Positions 1 to 12,186 of a DNA stretch of 64,000 nucleotides are shown here, piece after piece; the stretch's first letter is position 1; every line of letters begins with the position of its first letter. The translations under genes were made by a program, and so were the position numbers. The DNA lies in contig MNCI01023742.1 of the NCBI GenBank assembly GCA_015680685.1, positions 645,521 to 709,520 of the forward strand, written 5' to 3'. Origin of the DNA: Gnetum montanum (taxonomy: Eukaryota; Streptophyta; Gnetopsida; Gnetales; Gnetaceae). The notes under the pieces were generated by a model, which worked only from the letters and a program-made list of their open reading frames with translations, searched no databases and was not told where the DNA came from.

Positions 1-2150
1 AAACATGTACATCATTGGTAAAGATGAGTACATGGTGCTAGATCATAATACTCCTCAAGAAGCTAAGGAGAATGGATGTGTAGATGTTCGTATGTTCTTT
101 ATTACATATCAAACACTTCAAATGTGAAAGGAGCTAGATATCATTAATTAGTGGCTTCGTCATCCTAAGTGTGAGCTCAATTTGATGGTGGAATGACCTA
201 TCCTTAGGTTTGTACCTATGAAATAGTTCAACATCTAGGGTTTCTTTAACATGACATTCCTAATGCTATTTTTAACTAGGACTTTTGACTTCTACAATTT
301 CAAGGAGAAGAAAATGCTTCTACATGAATACACATGTCATTTTATTCATTATGAGGATGTTAGGTTTGGGTTCTGTCCTTCCTTCAAGTAATAATATTAC
401 CTTGTTTATAAAAAAATCTTATGAGCATATGTAAACACATTCATTATTACTCCTTTTCATATTTATATCCATGTAACATCAATGCATGTAGGTCTTACAT
501 ATACAACATGATAATGTATCATTGGTATTAGAACTCCAACATAGTATTTGTATGAAGGAATATCTTTGAAACTTTTTTAACAATGAAGGAGCTCTAGCAC
601 AAGATTAAAGCAAATCAAAGCCATATAACAGATAGGTTGGTGTGATTCGAGATGACCTTACGTGGTACATGCATCTTCTAGGTTAATTGCTAGTTAAAGC
701 TACTTAATATGGTGTTCTAAATGGGAATGCTCACATTGACTATTGTAAACATGTCTTGGCTAGAATTGCACATACTAATGTCTAGAAAGCATTATGAGAT
801 CTTGCAAAGTTCATTAGGTAGAGAAGTAGAAACATAATTAAGTACTTGCACATCATAGCTCACTTCATACATATGGGGTACTAGATAATATTTGAGTCTA
901 TGCTAGAACATGAATTTTAGATGGAGGATTATTGAACAAGATATGAATGTTAGTGTCATGATTCACTACACATACATGAATTCTTTTAGCTATCCAACAC
1001 TCCTAACATGGATAATATTGATTGTAATGATTTTGTTATAGAAAAGAGTGTAAAGTAGTTCTTTGATAACTTGATCCATGTATGGAACTCTAGGTTTAAT
1101 GGAATTAGAGATCCTATATGGATACATGAATGTGCATTATGACATTCTAATCTACAATTTGATAGCATTTGATAACACTATATTTCATGAGTCAACCTTC
1201 TCAAGTTTATCATCCACTTGTGTGCATTACTTGGGGAGATGATCAGTGTAATAGGATTGAATCCTAATTACATAGAGTTAATAAATTATGTCCAATGACA
1301 TACCAAATGTAGAAAGAGTTTTTTCCTATGAAGGATTTATGATAAAGATATGTGTACATACTTGAAATTCAAGTTACCAACTTATCTTCTTCTTTTAAGC
1401 ATATGCATTATGTTATTTTGATTTCTAAGTATAACATTGCGTGATCATTAACTTCCAAAAATATTAGGGTTCATTGTTTGAGTAACTTAATCCTTGACAT
1501 ATCCCTATAAAGAAATAGTATGTCAATCTTCATTTTTATTACTAATGTTTCTATTTTCTAGTCATCATAGGAAAGTCTTATCAACATGATAACTTCAACA
1601 GATACTAATATAAATGATTTAAGTGATGCAAATATGGTTACAAAATTCTTGTTATTGTTGAATAATGACATATGGAAGATGAAAGAATACAAGATCATGG
1701 AGATAATGATGCAGCTTAATAACTTGAATGTTTGTAAATAAGATGTAAGTCCCATTGTAAGGTGTTCTAGTGATCATTAGCTTTAGGTGGACATAGTATC
1801 ATGCATCACATTCCTAGTATGCATAGATGCACAAGTATCACAAGATATTTTTTATGAAGATAGTTCTCTATGAACATTGATGAGTCCATATCAATTAATT
1901 CATAGTATAGATAATAGTTTTTATTTCTTTCTATTATTATACTAAATAGTTTTTGTGAATATAATTATAATCAAACAATGTTTCTTTTTAGACAAAGTCT
2001 TTTCATAATTAATGCATCATTACTAGTAGCTTAGCTATTAGTTGTAGCAAGGTCACTTCAATTTACTTTAACCCTTCAAAACATACTAAATCCAAAATGT
2101 ATGCAAGAGAAATTAATTACTATAAAATAAGAAAATAAGCTATTTTCTAT
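1..2150. other. Unassigned AT-rich sequence
   Basis: No gene can be supported here. Short open stretches are broken on both strands and match no family I recognise. The sequence is AT-rich and looks like old retroelement DNA. The only landmark is a primer-binding-site-like motif at 523-534, listed separately. If that is real, 1 to about 520 would be the end of a 5' LTR and the following kilobase its leader, but no gag or pol motif follows to support this. Confidence 0.4.
523..534 (+). other. tRNA-iMet-like primer binding site, weak
   Basis: TGGTATTAGAAC differs by two transitions from TGGTATCAGAGC, the usual plant LTR-retrotransposon primer site complementary to initiator tRNA-Met. It follows a CA-ended stretch, as at an LTR boundary. 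No paired LTR or coding domain confirms it, so a chance match is possible. Confidence 0.25.
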
Positions 2151-2865
2151 TAATAATGAAAGAAAATTATAAATATATTGATCCAAAAACCCATAGAACA
2201 TCGCACCAATACACTCACACACTCAACAATATTGCAAAACATGAGGCTTTACAATCACATAGAAAATCAACCTCAATGCAAGGTATGATTGATCTAAATC
2301 TATTCATCATACACAAGATCGAAATCCAACACAAAGACACAATGGCCAATACCACACATATGATTGATTACCAAGATGCATAAAACTCTTATATAATTTT
2401 TCTGCAACTCTTATATCACAAAACATGTAATAAAAAACTAATATTTTTCAAACATAAAGCTAACATATTGGAAGAATCTATCTCAAACCAAAATCAAAGA
2501 TTCCTAGCTATTTCTAACTTAGAACTTAACATTCTTGGGTGTTTTTACTTTGTAACTACCACTTCAGAGCTTTTTCTAGGTTGAAAAAGACATATATAGA
2601 ATTAACATGATGTCTCTTTATCAAATCTAGGATGTAGATAAGATGTCTTTATTTTAGACAAGACATCTTCTCCTATAGTTACATGTCTTCACTTTGGACA
2701 AGATGTCTTCTATGAACTACTAGCTCTCAAGTTAGGCATCTTCTTGATGTCTAAAATATCTTCTGTAAAATTTCAGATATGAAGAATGACATATCCTAAG
2801 TTATCTAATACTTTTAATCTTCTACATGTATAGATGAAAAGTGGTTTGGAAGAGGTGTCCTTACA
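2151..2865 (-). other. Possible chromovirus 3' terminal region or LTR
   Basis: This stretch lies downstream of the chromodomain on the minus strand, where a chromovirus 3' LTR is expected. A TATA-like motif (TATATAAG, minus strand, about 2388-2396) and several AGACATCTTGTC-like repeats (about 2630-2760) resemble LTR promoter sequence. No second copy is in the window, so the LTR edges cannot be set. Confidence 0.3.
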
Positions 2866-4093
2866 TCAACTCTCCCAGCCTTCAAAAAGTGAACTTAGGT
2901 GAATAATGAAGTAGGGGTAGAATTGATTCCTCACTCAACAAGTTTGATCTCATGGATCCATAAAATATCATTAGTAGTTTGAATGTTCTAATGGACTAGG
3001 TACTCATGGTTGTTCACTCTACAAGTATTGGAAGCTTCTCTCTTGTTGAGTATAATTGCCTTCCTCTTCTGTGAAGGCTTAGACTTATTATTAGCCCCCT
3101 TCAACTCATCGATGCTACCCTGCAATATTTTATCATTTACCAATCCATGCTAATTCACAAGTTCTATGACATTTAAAATAAAATACATACCTACATTATT
3201 TGATAAGTTACTTTCAAAAGCATTGTTGTTGATTCTAGCATTTATCTTGAAAGGACCGATCTTTTTAGCCTTCAATTCTAAAAAGTTCATACCCCTCAGT
3301 CTATTCTTCTTCAAGTGCACATAAATAAGATCATCAATAGAAAATTTGAGCTTCGTGTTATCCTCATTTCTCTTTAGAATTCTTTTCTTAGCCTTCTTCT
3401 TAATATTTTCCTTTACTTGAGTATAAAGATCCTTTATTTCTTACACAAAATTAATACTCAATTAAACTTCTCCATTAAAGATCCTCAAAGTTTTCTCCAT
3501 GTTTGAAAAAAAATTATAATTAACCTTAAATGAGCTCTTCCCACTAGCAACATGAAAAGAATTATTATGGAAAAACTTAGCAGGATCCAAGTTCTTATAC
3601 CTATCGAGTTGTCCTTCACATAAATACCTAGAAATATTAAGCAAATATTTATTAACCACATCAGTTTGACCATTAGATTGTCAATAATATGTATTATAAA
3701 AATTTAAATTTGTGCCTAAAATATTATAAAGGGACCTTAAAAATGACTAGTAAACTTGTAGTCTCTCTTACTAAAAGGAATTTAATGTAACTTTATAAAA
3801 TTATGAAAAAAAATTATAATATAATATGCATCACTCATATTCTTTGATGAAATGAAGTATGCCATCTTGGAGAATCTATCCACAAGCATAAAGATAACAT
3901 CATTCACACTTTTGATCTTCAAAATTCCACTTACAAAGTCCATTGACACATTTTCCCAAGGACCTTTAGGAATTGACAAAGTCATATAATGTCTATGAAC
4001 TCCTTTACCTTTCTTGAATTTTGAACATGTTAAATACTTCATAAATTTTGAGAGTTTAGAGGCCAAATTCGAACATCTAAGTGTGACATACAT
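2866..4093 (-). pseudogene. Ty3/gypsy chromovirus integrase with chromodomain, decayed
   Basis: The C-terminal half of a chromovirus polyprotein read on the minus strand. In order: an integrase zinc-region stump; the integrase core (SMDFVSG, then VDRFSKMAYF, about 3.80-4.00 kb); a GQTDVVNKYL-like stretch across two frames (about 3.66 kb); the C-terminal domain with DLIYVHLKKNRLRG and LKAKKIGPFKIN (about 3.25-3.35 kb); and a chromodomain with ILNKREAS, HEYLVH and LWIHEIKL (about 2.92-3.07 kb). In this family the chromodomain guides integration to marked chromatin. Stops and frameshifts interrupt it, and the second catalytic Asp region reads SKRD instead of SDRD. Gag, protease and RT are absent because the element stops at the copia junction near 4.1 kb. 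Confidence 0.85.
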
Positions 4094-4099
4094 AGAGAA

Positions 4100-4520
4100 A
4101 TTAACAAGAATAATTAAAGATCTAAAAACTTTAGATCTAAAGGAAATCTAGTTTTGTAGATTATATGAATTGTGGAAACATGTGATGACTTTATTTCAAC
4201 AAAAAGTTAAAGGAAATACTAAAGTTCTACTAGATTTAATCTAATCAAACATTAGGATAGATGGAGATGTAATATAAAAATAAGGTAATAATAACCTTTT
4301 TAGATGATCTCTCGTAGAAGATATGTGTGTATTTATTAATAGCCAAGTGTATATCCTTTGACACCTTTACAAGGTTTAAGAAAATAATGGAAAAATTGTG
4401 TGGATGAAAGATAAAGGAATTCCATATAGATAAGAGGATGGAATATACATTGTATAAATTTGAGAAATTTGTCCAAAATAAAGGAATCATCCATCATATG
4501 ACAATATCTTATTTACCTTA
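4100..4520 (+). pseudogene. Ty1/copia integrase, first piece
   Basis: Reads as a copia GAG-pre-integrase tail and integrase core on the plus strand. It has a decayed Cys/GK-type segment (about 4150-4200), LLDLI, then FLDDLS with VYLLIAK, FTRFKK, HIDKRMEYT (the DNGGEYT position) and KGIIHHMTISYLP just before the break. The reading continues at 13174 after removal of element A. Several stops lie in frame. The 5' part of the element (gag, protease) is missing; upstream is chromovirus sequence. Confidence 0.8.
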
Positions 4521-5335
4521 TGATGAGTGGTGAGATACCCCTGCACTCAACCATACGAATATGAGCGCTCTCATGCACGATTTGGTCAAACTCTGCAGAT
4601 GGACTAGTTGTGTCACCTAGATCGTTAACCTTAGGTCATAGTTCGCTATCTTCCCACCTAGACTAGTATCTATATTTGTCACGTATGGTTTAGTCCAGAG
4701 TGAGGTGTATGATATGTTCCTACTTCTAAGGCTACTCCTGAATGCAGTGGAATGTAATATTAACTAAGCTAAGCTAGGAGGAAAAAGGTAAGAAAATCTA
4801 ATCTAGCCTAAGTGTGATGAGTAGCTGATTCCTTGATTAACTATACACATCTTGGACCTCATGCATGACTAACACTGGGATTACCAAGCGTAGATCCTAG
4901 GTATACCATTGGGATACCAAGTAGTCACACTTAAATGCTCGTAATCAAGTTGTACTCGTTCCATGTTCTAGAAGTTTAAGGGTGAGAGAGAAAGTAGTAA
5001 ATAACATTTAAATAAAAAAATAAGTAAATAACAAAGTTAATTCTACAATGGTGAAGTAATCTCAATCTTTATTATCGGTCATGTGCATGTCCAAGTACGT
5101 CACACTCGAATAAAGAATGTTGTACAATTACATTCACCACACTGCGGGCAGACACAGAAAAATAATCTATCTCTGGAGGGATCAAACTGCCAGAGCTTCG
5201 CTACTTCTAACTCCTAATAATGAACAAGGGAGAGCCACTTCTTATTTATAGACATTGCGATGGATTTCGATATCGCATACGCGATATCGTAGGGAAGATG
5301 CGATATCGTGGCCCATGCGATATCGCATCCCATCA
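4521..5335 (-). repeat. 3' LTR of element A
   Basis: 815 bp; on the element strand it starts TGATGGGA and ends ACTCATCA. Near its element-5' edge lie GCGATATCGC-type palindromes (5260-5330), followed by a TATA box (TATAAATAAG, minus strand, about 5241-5250) and a polyadenylation-like AATAAA (minus strand, 5068-5073). By eye it is roughly 90 percent identical to the right LTR, with mostly transition differences. It is shorter because the right LTR carries an extra palindromic unit. Confidence 0.93.
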
Positions 5336-5344
5336 TACCCCCAC
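5336..5344 (-). other. Polypurine tract of element A
   Basis: On the element strand GTGGGGGTA directly precedes the 3' LTR. This purine-rich site primes plus-strand DNA synthesis. The sequence just upstream (CTCGAGGACGATTTTTTATT on the element strand) is conserved in B and D, which supports the boundary. Confidence 0.8.
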
Positions 5345-5568
5345 GATTGAATAAAAAATCGTCCTCGAGTTACAAAGAGAACAAGTTCCATTGATTACAA
5401 AATGGATAGGTATGAGATTATTAACTAGAAAAAGAAATGAAATAATGCCGCAGTGTGGGAAGACACAACACAGAAAAATACTACAACTACAAAAATGTGG
5501 AACTCATGTGGTTCCTGGTAGTGGTGGCTCCTCCATGGGTTCTTAACCTTTGTCCTATGCTCCAAGAT

Positions 5569-5778
5569 TTAAAGCTTGATGGTGTTGAAGTATGGCCTAG
5601 AGCTTCTCCTCTTTAGTCTGAGGGTCTTGTGTTGTCCATGTGAGTGTTTCAATGTTTGATGGAGTCGGCACTTCCCACAGACAGGGTAGTTGCAGGAACA
5701 TCTGGTTGGCTTTGACATACCACACCGTGAACACCTGTCATTCCTCTTCATAGGCTCTGACTTTATTCTTGTATTCAT
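5569..5778 (-). CDS. Zinc-finger-like small ORF in element A
   Basis: A 69-codon open frame whose middle reads CSRCGMSKPTRCSC, then VCGKC, HQTLKHSHGQH, giving the spacing C-x2-C-x6-C-x-C-x4-C-x2-C with following His residues. The pattern looks like a treble-clef or B-box-like metal-binding module and is rich in basic residues. It lies in the +1 frame just downstream of the coiled-coil 3' ORF and could be its original C-terminus after a frameshift, or a separate exon. The matching parts of B and D lack it. I cannot name a family. Confidence 0.45.
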   Translation of the reverse strand: MNTRIKSEPMKRNDRCSRCGMSKPTRCSCNYPVCGKCRLHQTLKHSHGQHKTLRLKRRSSRPYFNTIKL

Positions 5779-5818
5779 GAAGATATATTAGCTATCAAGA
5801 CAAGTTGGTTGCAACATC

Positions 5819-8277
5819 TTTCTATGCTTGGTAGCCTTCTTTTACCACCTTGAGCTCAGAATTTGCAACATCTAATTTCTCTACCAGCTTCTTGCACTCT
5901 GCAATTTCTGTCTCATATTTGAGATCGGTGGATGCTACCTCCTTCTCGAGCTCTAACCTCGAGCATCCTACTATCAACATGGAAAGGTTGGCATATCTAA
6001 GATTTTCCAACTCCATGTATTCTTTCAAGTCTTCGATCTGCCGGTCCTGATTTTTAACTTCTACTTGATGGACGAAGGTGTAAGTGTCCAATATGGCCCA
6101 CCAATCAGTGTGTTGAGCACTGATACTATTGATTTGAGCCTTGGCTATATGGATCTCCTTCTCCAAGATTTGTTTATACATCCCCACCTGATCCTATAAG
6201 TACTCCTTCAGCTTCTCATGTTGTTCAGCCTCATTCTGCCACGCGCTTATCTCAATTGCTGACTTTTGGCGAATAACGCATACCTCCTCCATTGAGAGGG
6301 TTCAATTCTTCCTTGCTAAATGGCTTACATCTCAGTTGACTTGAATGAATTGCTCTCGTAGCTGATGAAAATGTTCATTGAGAACCTTCTTTTGTTTGTC
6401 CATAGAGGTCAACTGCAAGTTATCTGCAACCAACTGCTTATTCTCTTCTTCTAAGGCCTTAAGTGCCTTAAGATGCATGTGGGTTTGCCCTTGTGCTGTG
6501 GAGGCATCCCAAATAGCCATCTCCTTTTCTTCTACCACCTTCTTATTCTTTGTGATCAATTTTGTTATTTTCTTAGTTCTAAAAGTTTCCAGCTAGTTTG
6601 CGGGAACAAATTACAGAGGATCCCGTTGTGCTGCTTGTAAGGCCATGAGCTGCTCTTGTAGTCTCTGCACTTCAGCTTCAGCATGCTTGGCCCTTACTTC
6701 GGATATGACCAGCTTCCCCTTTGTGGAAATGAGGTCTGATTAAATTGCTGTGACATCCTGAGAGATGTTAAATAGAGACTTCATTACTTTTCCTATTTCA
6801 AGCAATCTATCAAGTACATCCTCATGTTCCTCAGGAGTCATTGAGGTCCCAGCAAGAGTTTGAGCATCCCATGCTCCTGAGAGATCTACCGGTGGCACAA
6901 CAGGTACATTGAAAGACTCTTTGATGTGGTCAGCGACCAATTCAGCATCTCCCATGGCATTATATTGTTGCATGACCACCATAGTGGCCCCTTCATTAGT
7001 CTCTAACTACACCTGAAAAGATGCCACATTTCCTGAGATCTGTTGCGACCATCTTCTTTTCCCTCCTCCTGTTTGAATTGATAATTCACCCCTTATGTGA
7101 TCTAATGAAATAGTAGGTTGATCAACATCATCGATGATGTGAAAGAGGCTTGTGTCATCACAACTTCCCCAACTAACCATATCAGCGATGGCCCTAAGAT
7201 GGCTCATTGATAGTCTGTAGTCTTGCGGCAGCGGCAACTAATCCTGACCTATGCTAGGCCTTGCTTCTTGTTGTTGGCTAGGACCCATGGCTGGAGGTTG
7301 ATTGGGTCTAACCACCTATTCTTCTTCTTTCTCTTCTTGTTCTGGTCTCAGCTCTTCGCCAGTGCTCTTTCTTGGAGCTTGTGCCTTTAACAATTCAGCA
7401 TAAAAAGCATTCTAGGCTTTTTGAAGGATGTCATTTGTGTATCCCCGAATACCAACCCATTGGCACAGTTTTCTGATAAGATAGGGGAACGGCATCGCCA
7501 TCTTCCCTGACTTCCATTCTTCAAATCTCCTTAGGATCACTATCAAATATATATGGGGAAGGTTAGCATTAACCTTTCCCATCAACACTACACATCCTCT
7601 TGCCGCATACATAGATATTCTTTTCAAACCTTTTGTGGGAAAGAGGTGATAGGTTCTAATTTTGAAGTGAACTCTCTCTTCCATTGTTAGCTCACTAAAA
7701 GATTTATCTCTGCCATAAGCCTTCTCTAACCAATCCTTTCGCACATCAGGGTCCAAACGGGTAGATAACCGAGCAACATGAGGCCTTGTGTTCGAAAGGT
7801 TTAATGCTTTCGAAATTTCTTGCGTAGAGAAGTCTACTATCACACCACAAATATTTATAGTTGTGGCTTGTTCCTTATTGTGCTAGAACTTGTACGTTTC
7901 ACCTAAGTACCAGGCACTACTTTCAGAGAGGACAAGCCATAAGGGAGATCCTTTGAGGTGATCCCTAATAGCCTTGGGAGCAAACTCTGCAAAAGATTCG
8001 AAGTTTAGCTCCACAATCATGGCAAAAAATGTGGACTTCTCATGGATAGCTTGAACACATTCCAGGGGCAACATGAGTTGTTGTCCTGGTTCAGGTGCAG
8101 CAACAACTCCTCCTTCTACCTACCCGAACCATCCGATAGGAGGTTCTTCTTGATGGATGCTAAATGATTGCACCTCCTATTTTGTACATTGTCTGGTAGG
8201 GCCTTGTCTTGCACCTCTCTAAGGTTGTTTTGCTCCACCTTGAACAGGACCCTCCTGCTGTGCACCTTTCAGGCCCA
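5819..8277 (-). pseudogene. Large 3' ORF of element A (plant-transposon-type domain plus coiled coil)
   Basis: One minus-strand frame of about 820 codons with several stop codons, starting MGLKGAQQEG. Residues about 70-290 form a domain conserved in B: NFESFAEFAP, WYLGETYKF, LDPDVRKDWL, ELTMEERVHFK, LFPTKG, then MPFPYLIRKLCQWVGI. The pattern recalls the 'putative plant transposon protein' domain (PF20167-like); this is recalled, not searched. A Pro/Gln-rich linker follows, then a long Glu/Lys/Leu-rich coiled coil (about 6.7-5.8 kb). The position between pol and the 3' LTR matches the env-like ORF of Athila elements, but I see no signal peptide or clear membrane anchor. Its role is unknown. 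Confidence 0.7.
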
Positions 8278-10265
8278 TCTACAATCACACAAGTCAAACA
8301 TTAGTAAGGTTATCTTTAAAGTCAAGTTATACCTTATTACTTGCCTTAATTAAAGATCTTATGTTATAACGTGTGATCATGCCTGAAATTTCATAATGAT
8401 GAGTCCTATGACTTAGGTGGTTTTCATTTTAATCTCTCGGTGTACCTAGGGTCATATGATTTTGGCACAATTATTCTAAGTGTTAGTGTTAATTACTCTA
8501 ACTAATGTCCTTTTGGTGAGGATAAATTTCAAAAAGGTTAGGCACTTTTTGGTAAGTGTCTCTCCCCCACAACTAAACTAAACACTCTGGGTTCAAACAG
8601 GTTCAAACCAAATTAAAATCGGAGAACCAGTGAGCAAGATATGAGTGAAAAATAAAGGGTCACACAATCGCAAGTCGTAGAGAAAAATTTCAAAAAATCC
8701 TCCCACATAAATGGAAAAATGATGCTAAGTGTTGCGGTGGGGGTTTCCTATTTATAGGAAAATAGAACGCGATATCGTGTACGATGCATCGTGTACATGA
8801 TATCACGTGGGATGCGATATCGCATACGCGATATCTTGGCCCTACTAATGTGAGACACATGAAAACATCAAATTTTTAATGATTTTTCTTGAAATTCATG
8901 GTAGAAATTAAGGACAGTGGAAAGTATTAAGATGTTTTAGGGTAATATCATTAATTCGAGAGGCACTCTTAAGGATAATCATGTGAACTTGAGCAATAAA
9001 AATTGGCGATTACGAAAAAAGGGAATGTAATGGTACATTGGAACATTAAAATTGAGAGGGATACTAGTAAGGAAAGAAAATCAAGTGAAAAATTAAGCTG
9101 AGGATAAGAAATTGTGTGTTTGAGCTAGAGAATTAGTGAAGATTACAAAAAATTACACAAGTGGGTCCTCCCCAAAGCAGGTTTCAACCTATTATGCCCT
9201 TGTGTAACCACACTTAAAGTGTCCGTGGTCACTAGAAGGGTTAAATGTAATCCACACTAACTCCACAAAACACACACAGGTAATTATCACTAGAATGAGA
9301 TGAAAATTCTATGCTACACGAGACATGAGCTACAATTATACGAACAATGAGATGAGACGAAGTGTAGAAAGGGATTGTAGAGATTGGGACATGAGGTAAC
9401 TGACCCAGGGCACAACGAATCCTGCGTGTAAAGCATAATTAATATGTCATTAACGCATCATTCCAAGATCAGGACCAAGTCCATTCCTCTAATCAGTGAC
9501 ATCACATTATTTCATCCCATGATGAGCAACTATGAGAGTACCATAACAACAAGGCATACGATCACTTGGCGGTTTATGTAAGGGAGGAGTGACTTTTGTT
9601 TTGTGGCACTTTTTTTTTCTTTTTCTTATTTTCTTTGTTTGAATACTGAATCCAGAGAAGCTGCCAACCTTCAGGCATGGGTGCATGTCTTTCTAGTGGG
9701 ACCCCCTAGAACAACGTTTGAATTTTGAGTGCCCTTTTGATTACTCTTACTTCCATTTTTCGTTAGATCTACAAGGATCTTAGTACGACCACATTGCATG
9801 ATAACTCCCACAGATGTCACCAAAGAGAATCCACAAATCCCCTTGATGTCACACCCTAATCATTCCCTCTTGGTTCATCCTTCTTCATTCAGGGTACAAT
9901 GAACACAAAATTAATTTTTAAGTTTTAAAATGTCAAGAATATCACTGCACCCTTGAACAGATCCTCTTATTTATAGAGTGGATGTAATGGGCTCACTGTT
10001 TCAAATAATTGATCACTCATGACTTAATAACATAAAACACACCTCAACCAATGATCCACATGAGTGTTTTATTTGTAGATGAGATTACTTACAAACACGG
10101 AAAAATACAAACACACAAAAAGTAAAACAAAAAGTTGAAAAACAAAAAGTTGAAAAATGAAAAACTGGAAAACAAAACGTTGTAAAATTAAAGAAAATGA
10201 AAAGTTATTAATCCTTCTTGTTATTGGAATCGGGGATATCCCCCATAACTAAACGGTTGAGCATG
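8278..10265 (-). other. Non-coding leader of the 3' ORF in element A
   Basis: No coding frame. It matches B at 17.5-19.1 kb, including a T-rich tract (about 9610-9640) and the GGCATGGGT...CATGTCTTTCTAGT block (about 9675-9700). A GCGATATC-type cluster like that of the LTR occurs at 8770-8835. A candidate splice acceptor (TTACTAAT branch-like motif, then TGTAG) lies just before the 3' ORF start at 8277. Confidence 0.6.
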
Positions 10266-10737
10266 GCAAGGATTAATAAATGAAAGATAAGGATCCTTGC
10301 ATGTTAGAAATATTAGGACTAGTCTATACTTATCCCGTCAGGGTTCACACACTTGATTATAGTAAGCATAGTGGGGCACTTTATATGATGTAGTTCCCGG
10401 ATAACAAGTTGACCCACTATGATAATTAGGACCATTAGATGGTATGCAAGGATTGGAATGATGCCTCCCATGGTTCTGTTCATTGGGTTGTATGGTTGTT
10501 GGAGCATTAGTTGATGGCCCTGATGAAGTTACATGAGGCGTTTAGTTCAAAGGTAAGGGTGAACCACAGTATGGGACTTGTGCTAGGTTGGAAGATGCAG
10601 TGGCCTCGGAAATGTGTTGTCCCTTCTTACGGCTGTGTTTAAAGAAGGGGCACTTTGGATGTTGAGGAGGTTTCTCACTACTATTGGTAGTATTAGCACA
10701 AGTAACATTCGTGGGTTGTTGCTATGGCACAAACATC
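10266..10737 (-). other. Gag tail and pol-deletion junction in element A
   Basis: A repetitive, Pro/Tyr/Asn-rich gag tail on the minus strand runs into sequence that in B and C lies downstream of integrase. The CATGCTCAA block near 10262 is shared with C at 62395. The breakpoint is therefore close to 10.27-10.32 kb. All enzymatic domains that lie between these points in B are missing. Confidence 0.6.
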
Positions 10738-12186
10738 TTAGGAGCAGTTGGTGGCACTATAGAAGGAGGGAAAGGATGAGAATGCTAAAAAATTAGAAGG
10801 AGTATAAGATGCATAAGGTGGTGATTTTGTTGAAGGTATGGGTTGATAGTATTGTGGAGAATAGTATTGTGGTGAGATAGAGTAGGGTGGCCCGAATGGA
10901 GAAACAAGATGTTGAACATGATAAGCATTTCGATTCGGAAAATATGAAGGATGCCTCCAATCTAAGGTTGGTCTCCCCCATGACTGGGATTGTTGCCACT
11001 GTGATCGAACACAGTATCTCTGTACGAACTTTGGATGTAACGTGTTTCCCCAATGCTCATGTAGATGTAACAATATTGGGCATTGGCCCTTGGGATGATC
11101 ATACAGGCATATGTTGCATTCATACATAGGATTGGCAGTTGAGCACTTATTCCCTTCATTCTTTTTTTCCGAATGTCCAATGTTTCGTCTTGCTTCTTGG
11201 GTTTTCAAAACTCTATATCCAATATTGTTGGTATATTCTCCACACTTTTGATACATCCATTCCAACATCTTATTGATCTTTGCCTTGGCTTCTTCTAATG
11301 ATTGTTGCATTGGCAAGGATGATGTTTCCACCTTGAGATTAGTTGATCTCTCCTTGTTATGATCCTGGACCTTTGTGAAGTTGAGATTTTGGTCCTGTTA
11401 ATATTTTTCAACACTCTCCCATCTAGGTAATTCTCCTTCTTCTTTTCCTACCCACTTAATAAGCACTTGGATTTGATGGGTTTGTAGTTCATATAGTTGA
11501 CCTTGGGCATATATTCCTAAGGTCTCTCTTATTTCATTATGTAGCCCATCAATGATATGGTACATTAGCCTTTCCTCAGAAAACCCATGGCCTAGACAGT
11601 TGTTTAACAGTGCATAGTATCTTTCTAAGGCCATGTCCAAGGGTTCATGTTTTTCTTGTTTCCATCCTTGGATTTGTTTCCTCAAGGTTGACACTCTTGC
11701 ATAGGTTTGATATTTTTCATTAAATACTTCTACCATTGTTGACCAGCGTCATATCGAATTTGTTTTTAACGATCTATACCATAATTTTGCTTGGTCAACG
11801 AGTGTCATAGGGAAGAGCTTAATTTTTTTCCATCCATTATCAATGTTGTTCCATGTGCAGGCATCATAGAAGGCTTGTAAATATTGATGCAGATCTAATC
11901 ATAGCCTAAAATTTAGGAAAGTTGTTTAAATCGAGCCTGGGTAGATTGCTCTCTTTACGATGCCTATGTGAGATTCAAATAGCCTCTTGTATTTGCATTA
12001 AGCTTGTAGTGGCCAGTGGGGGTTCATTGTCATCTTGTAAGTTATGCCTTCATGTGTTAGGATGACATTTGTTTTATTCATGTTCATAAGAAACTCCCAC
12101 TTCAGGTTGTATACTCCAATCTTCATTGTCATATAGTTCATTGGTTCTCCAATGAACTTCCTCACTAAGTGCGGAGTTATTATCAT
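10738..12186 (-). pseudogene. Gag of element A
   Basis: A single minus-strand frame of about 480 codons with a few stops, the first Met at 12186. The capsid-type retrotransposon gag domain includes LHQYLQAFYDACT, KIKLFPMTL, AKLWYRSL, STMVEVFNEKY, HEPLDMALERYYALL and HIIDGLHNEIR (about residues 95-260). A zinc-knuckle-like CNICLYDHPKGQC (C-x2-C-x3-H-x4-C, about 11085-11123) follows, then a Pro/Tyr/Ser-rich tail with SPQYYSPQYY. It matches gag of B and C. Gag forms the particle that packages element RNA. An upstream start in another frame is possible. Confidence 0.85.

Noticed and set aside
5850-6050. Plus-strand ORF opposite the coiled-coil region
   Set aside because: Shadow of the minus-strand 3' ORF of element A; Ser-rich composition is the complement of Glu/Leu codons.
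5819-8277. Retroviral envelope glycoprotein
   Set aside because: Position fits, but no signal peptide, glycosylation-rich ectodomain or membrane anchor is visible; coiled coil and plant-transposon-type motifs fit better.
10887-11129. Plus-strand ORF of 80 codons
   Set aside because: Lies opposite gag of element A, whose zinc-knuckle-like and Pro/Tyr-rich sequence explains the region.
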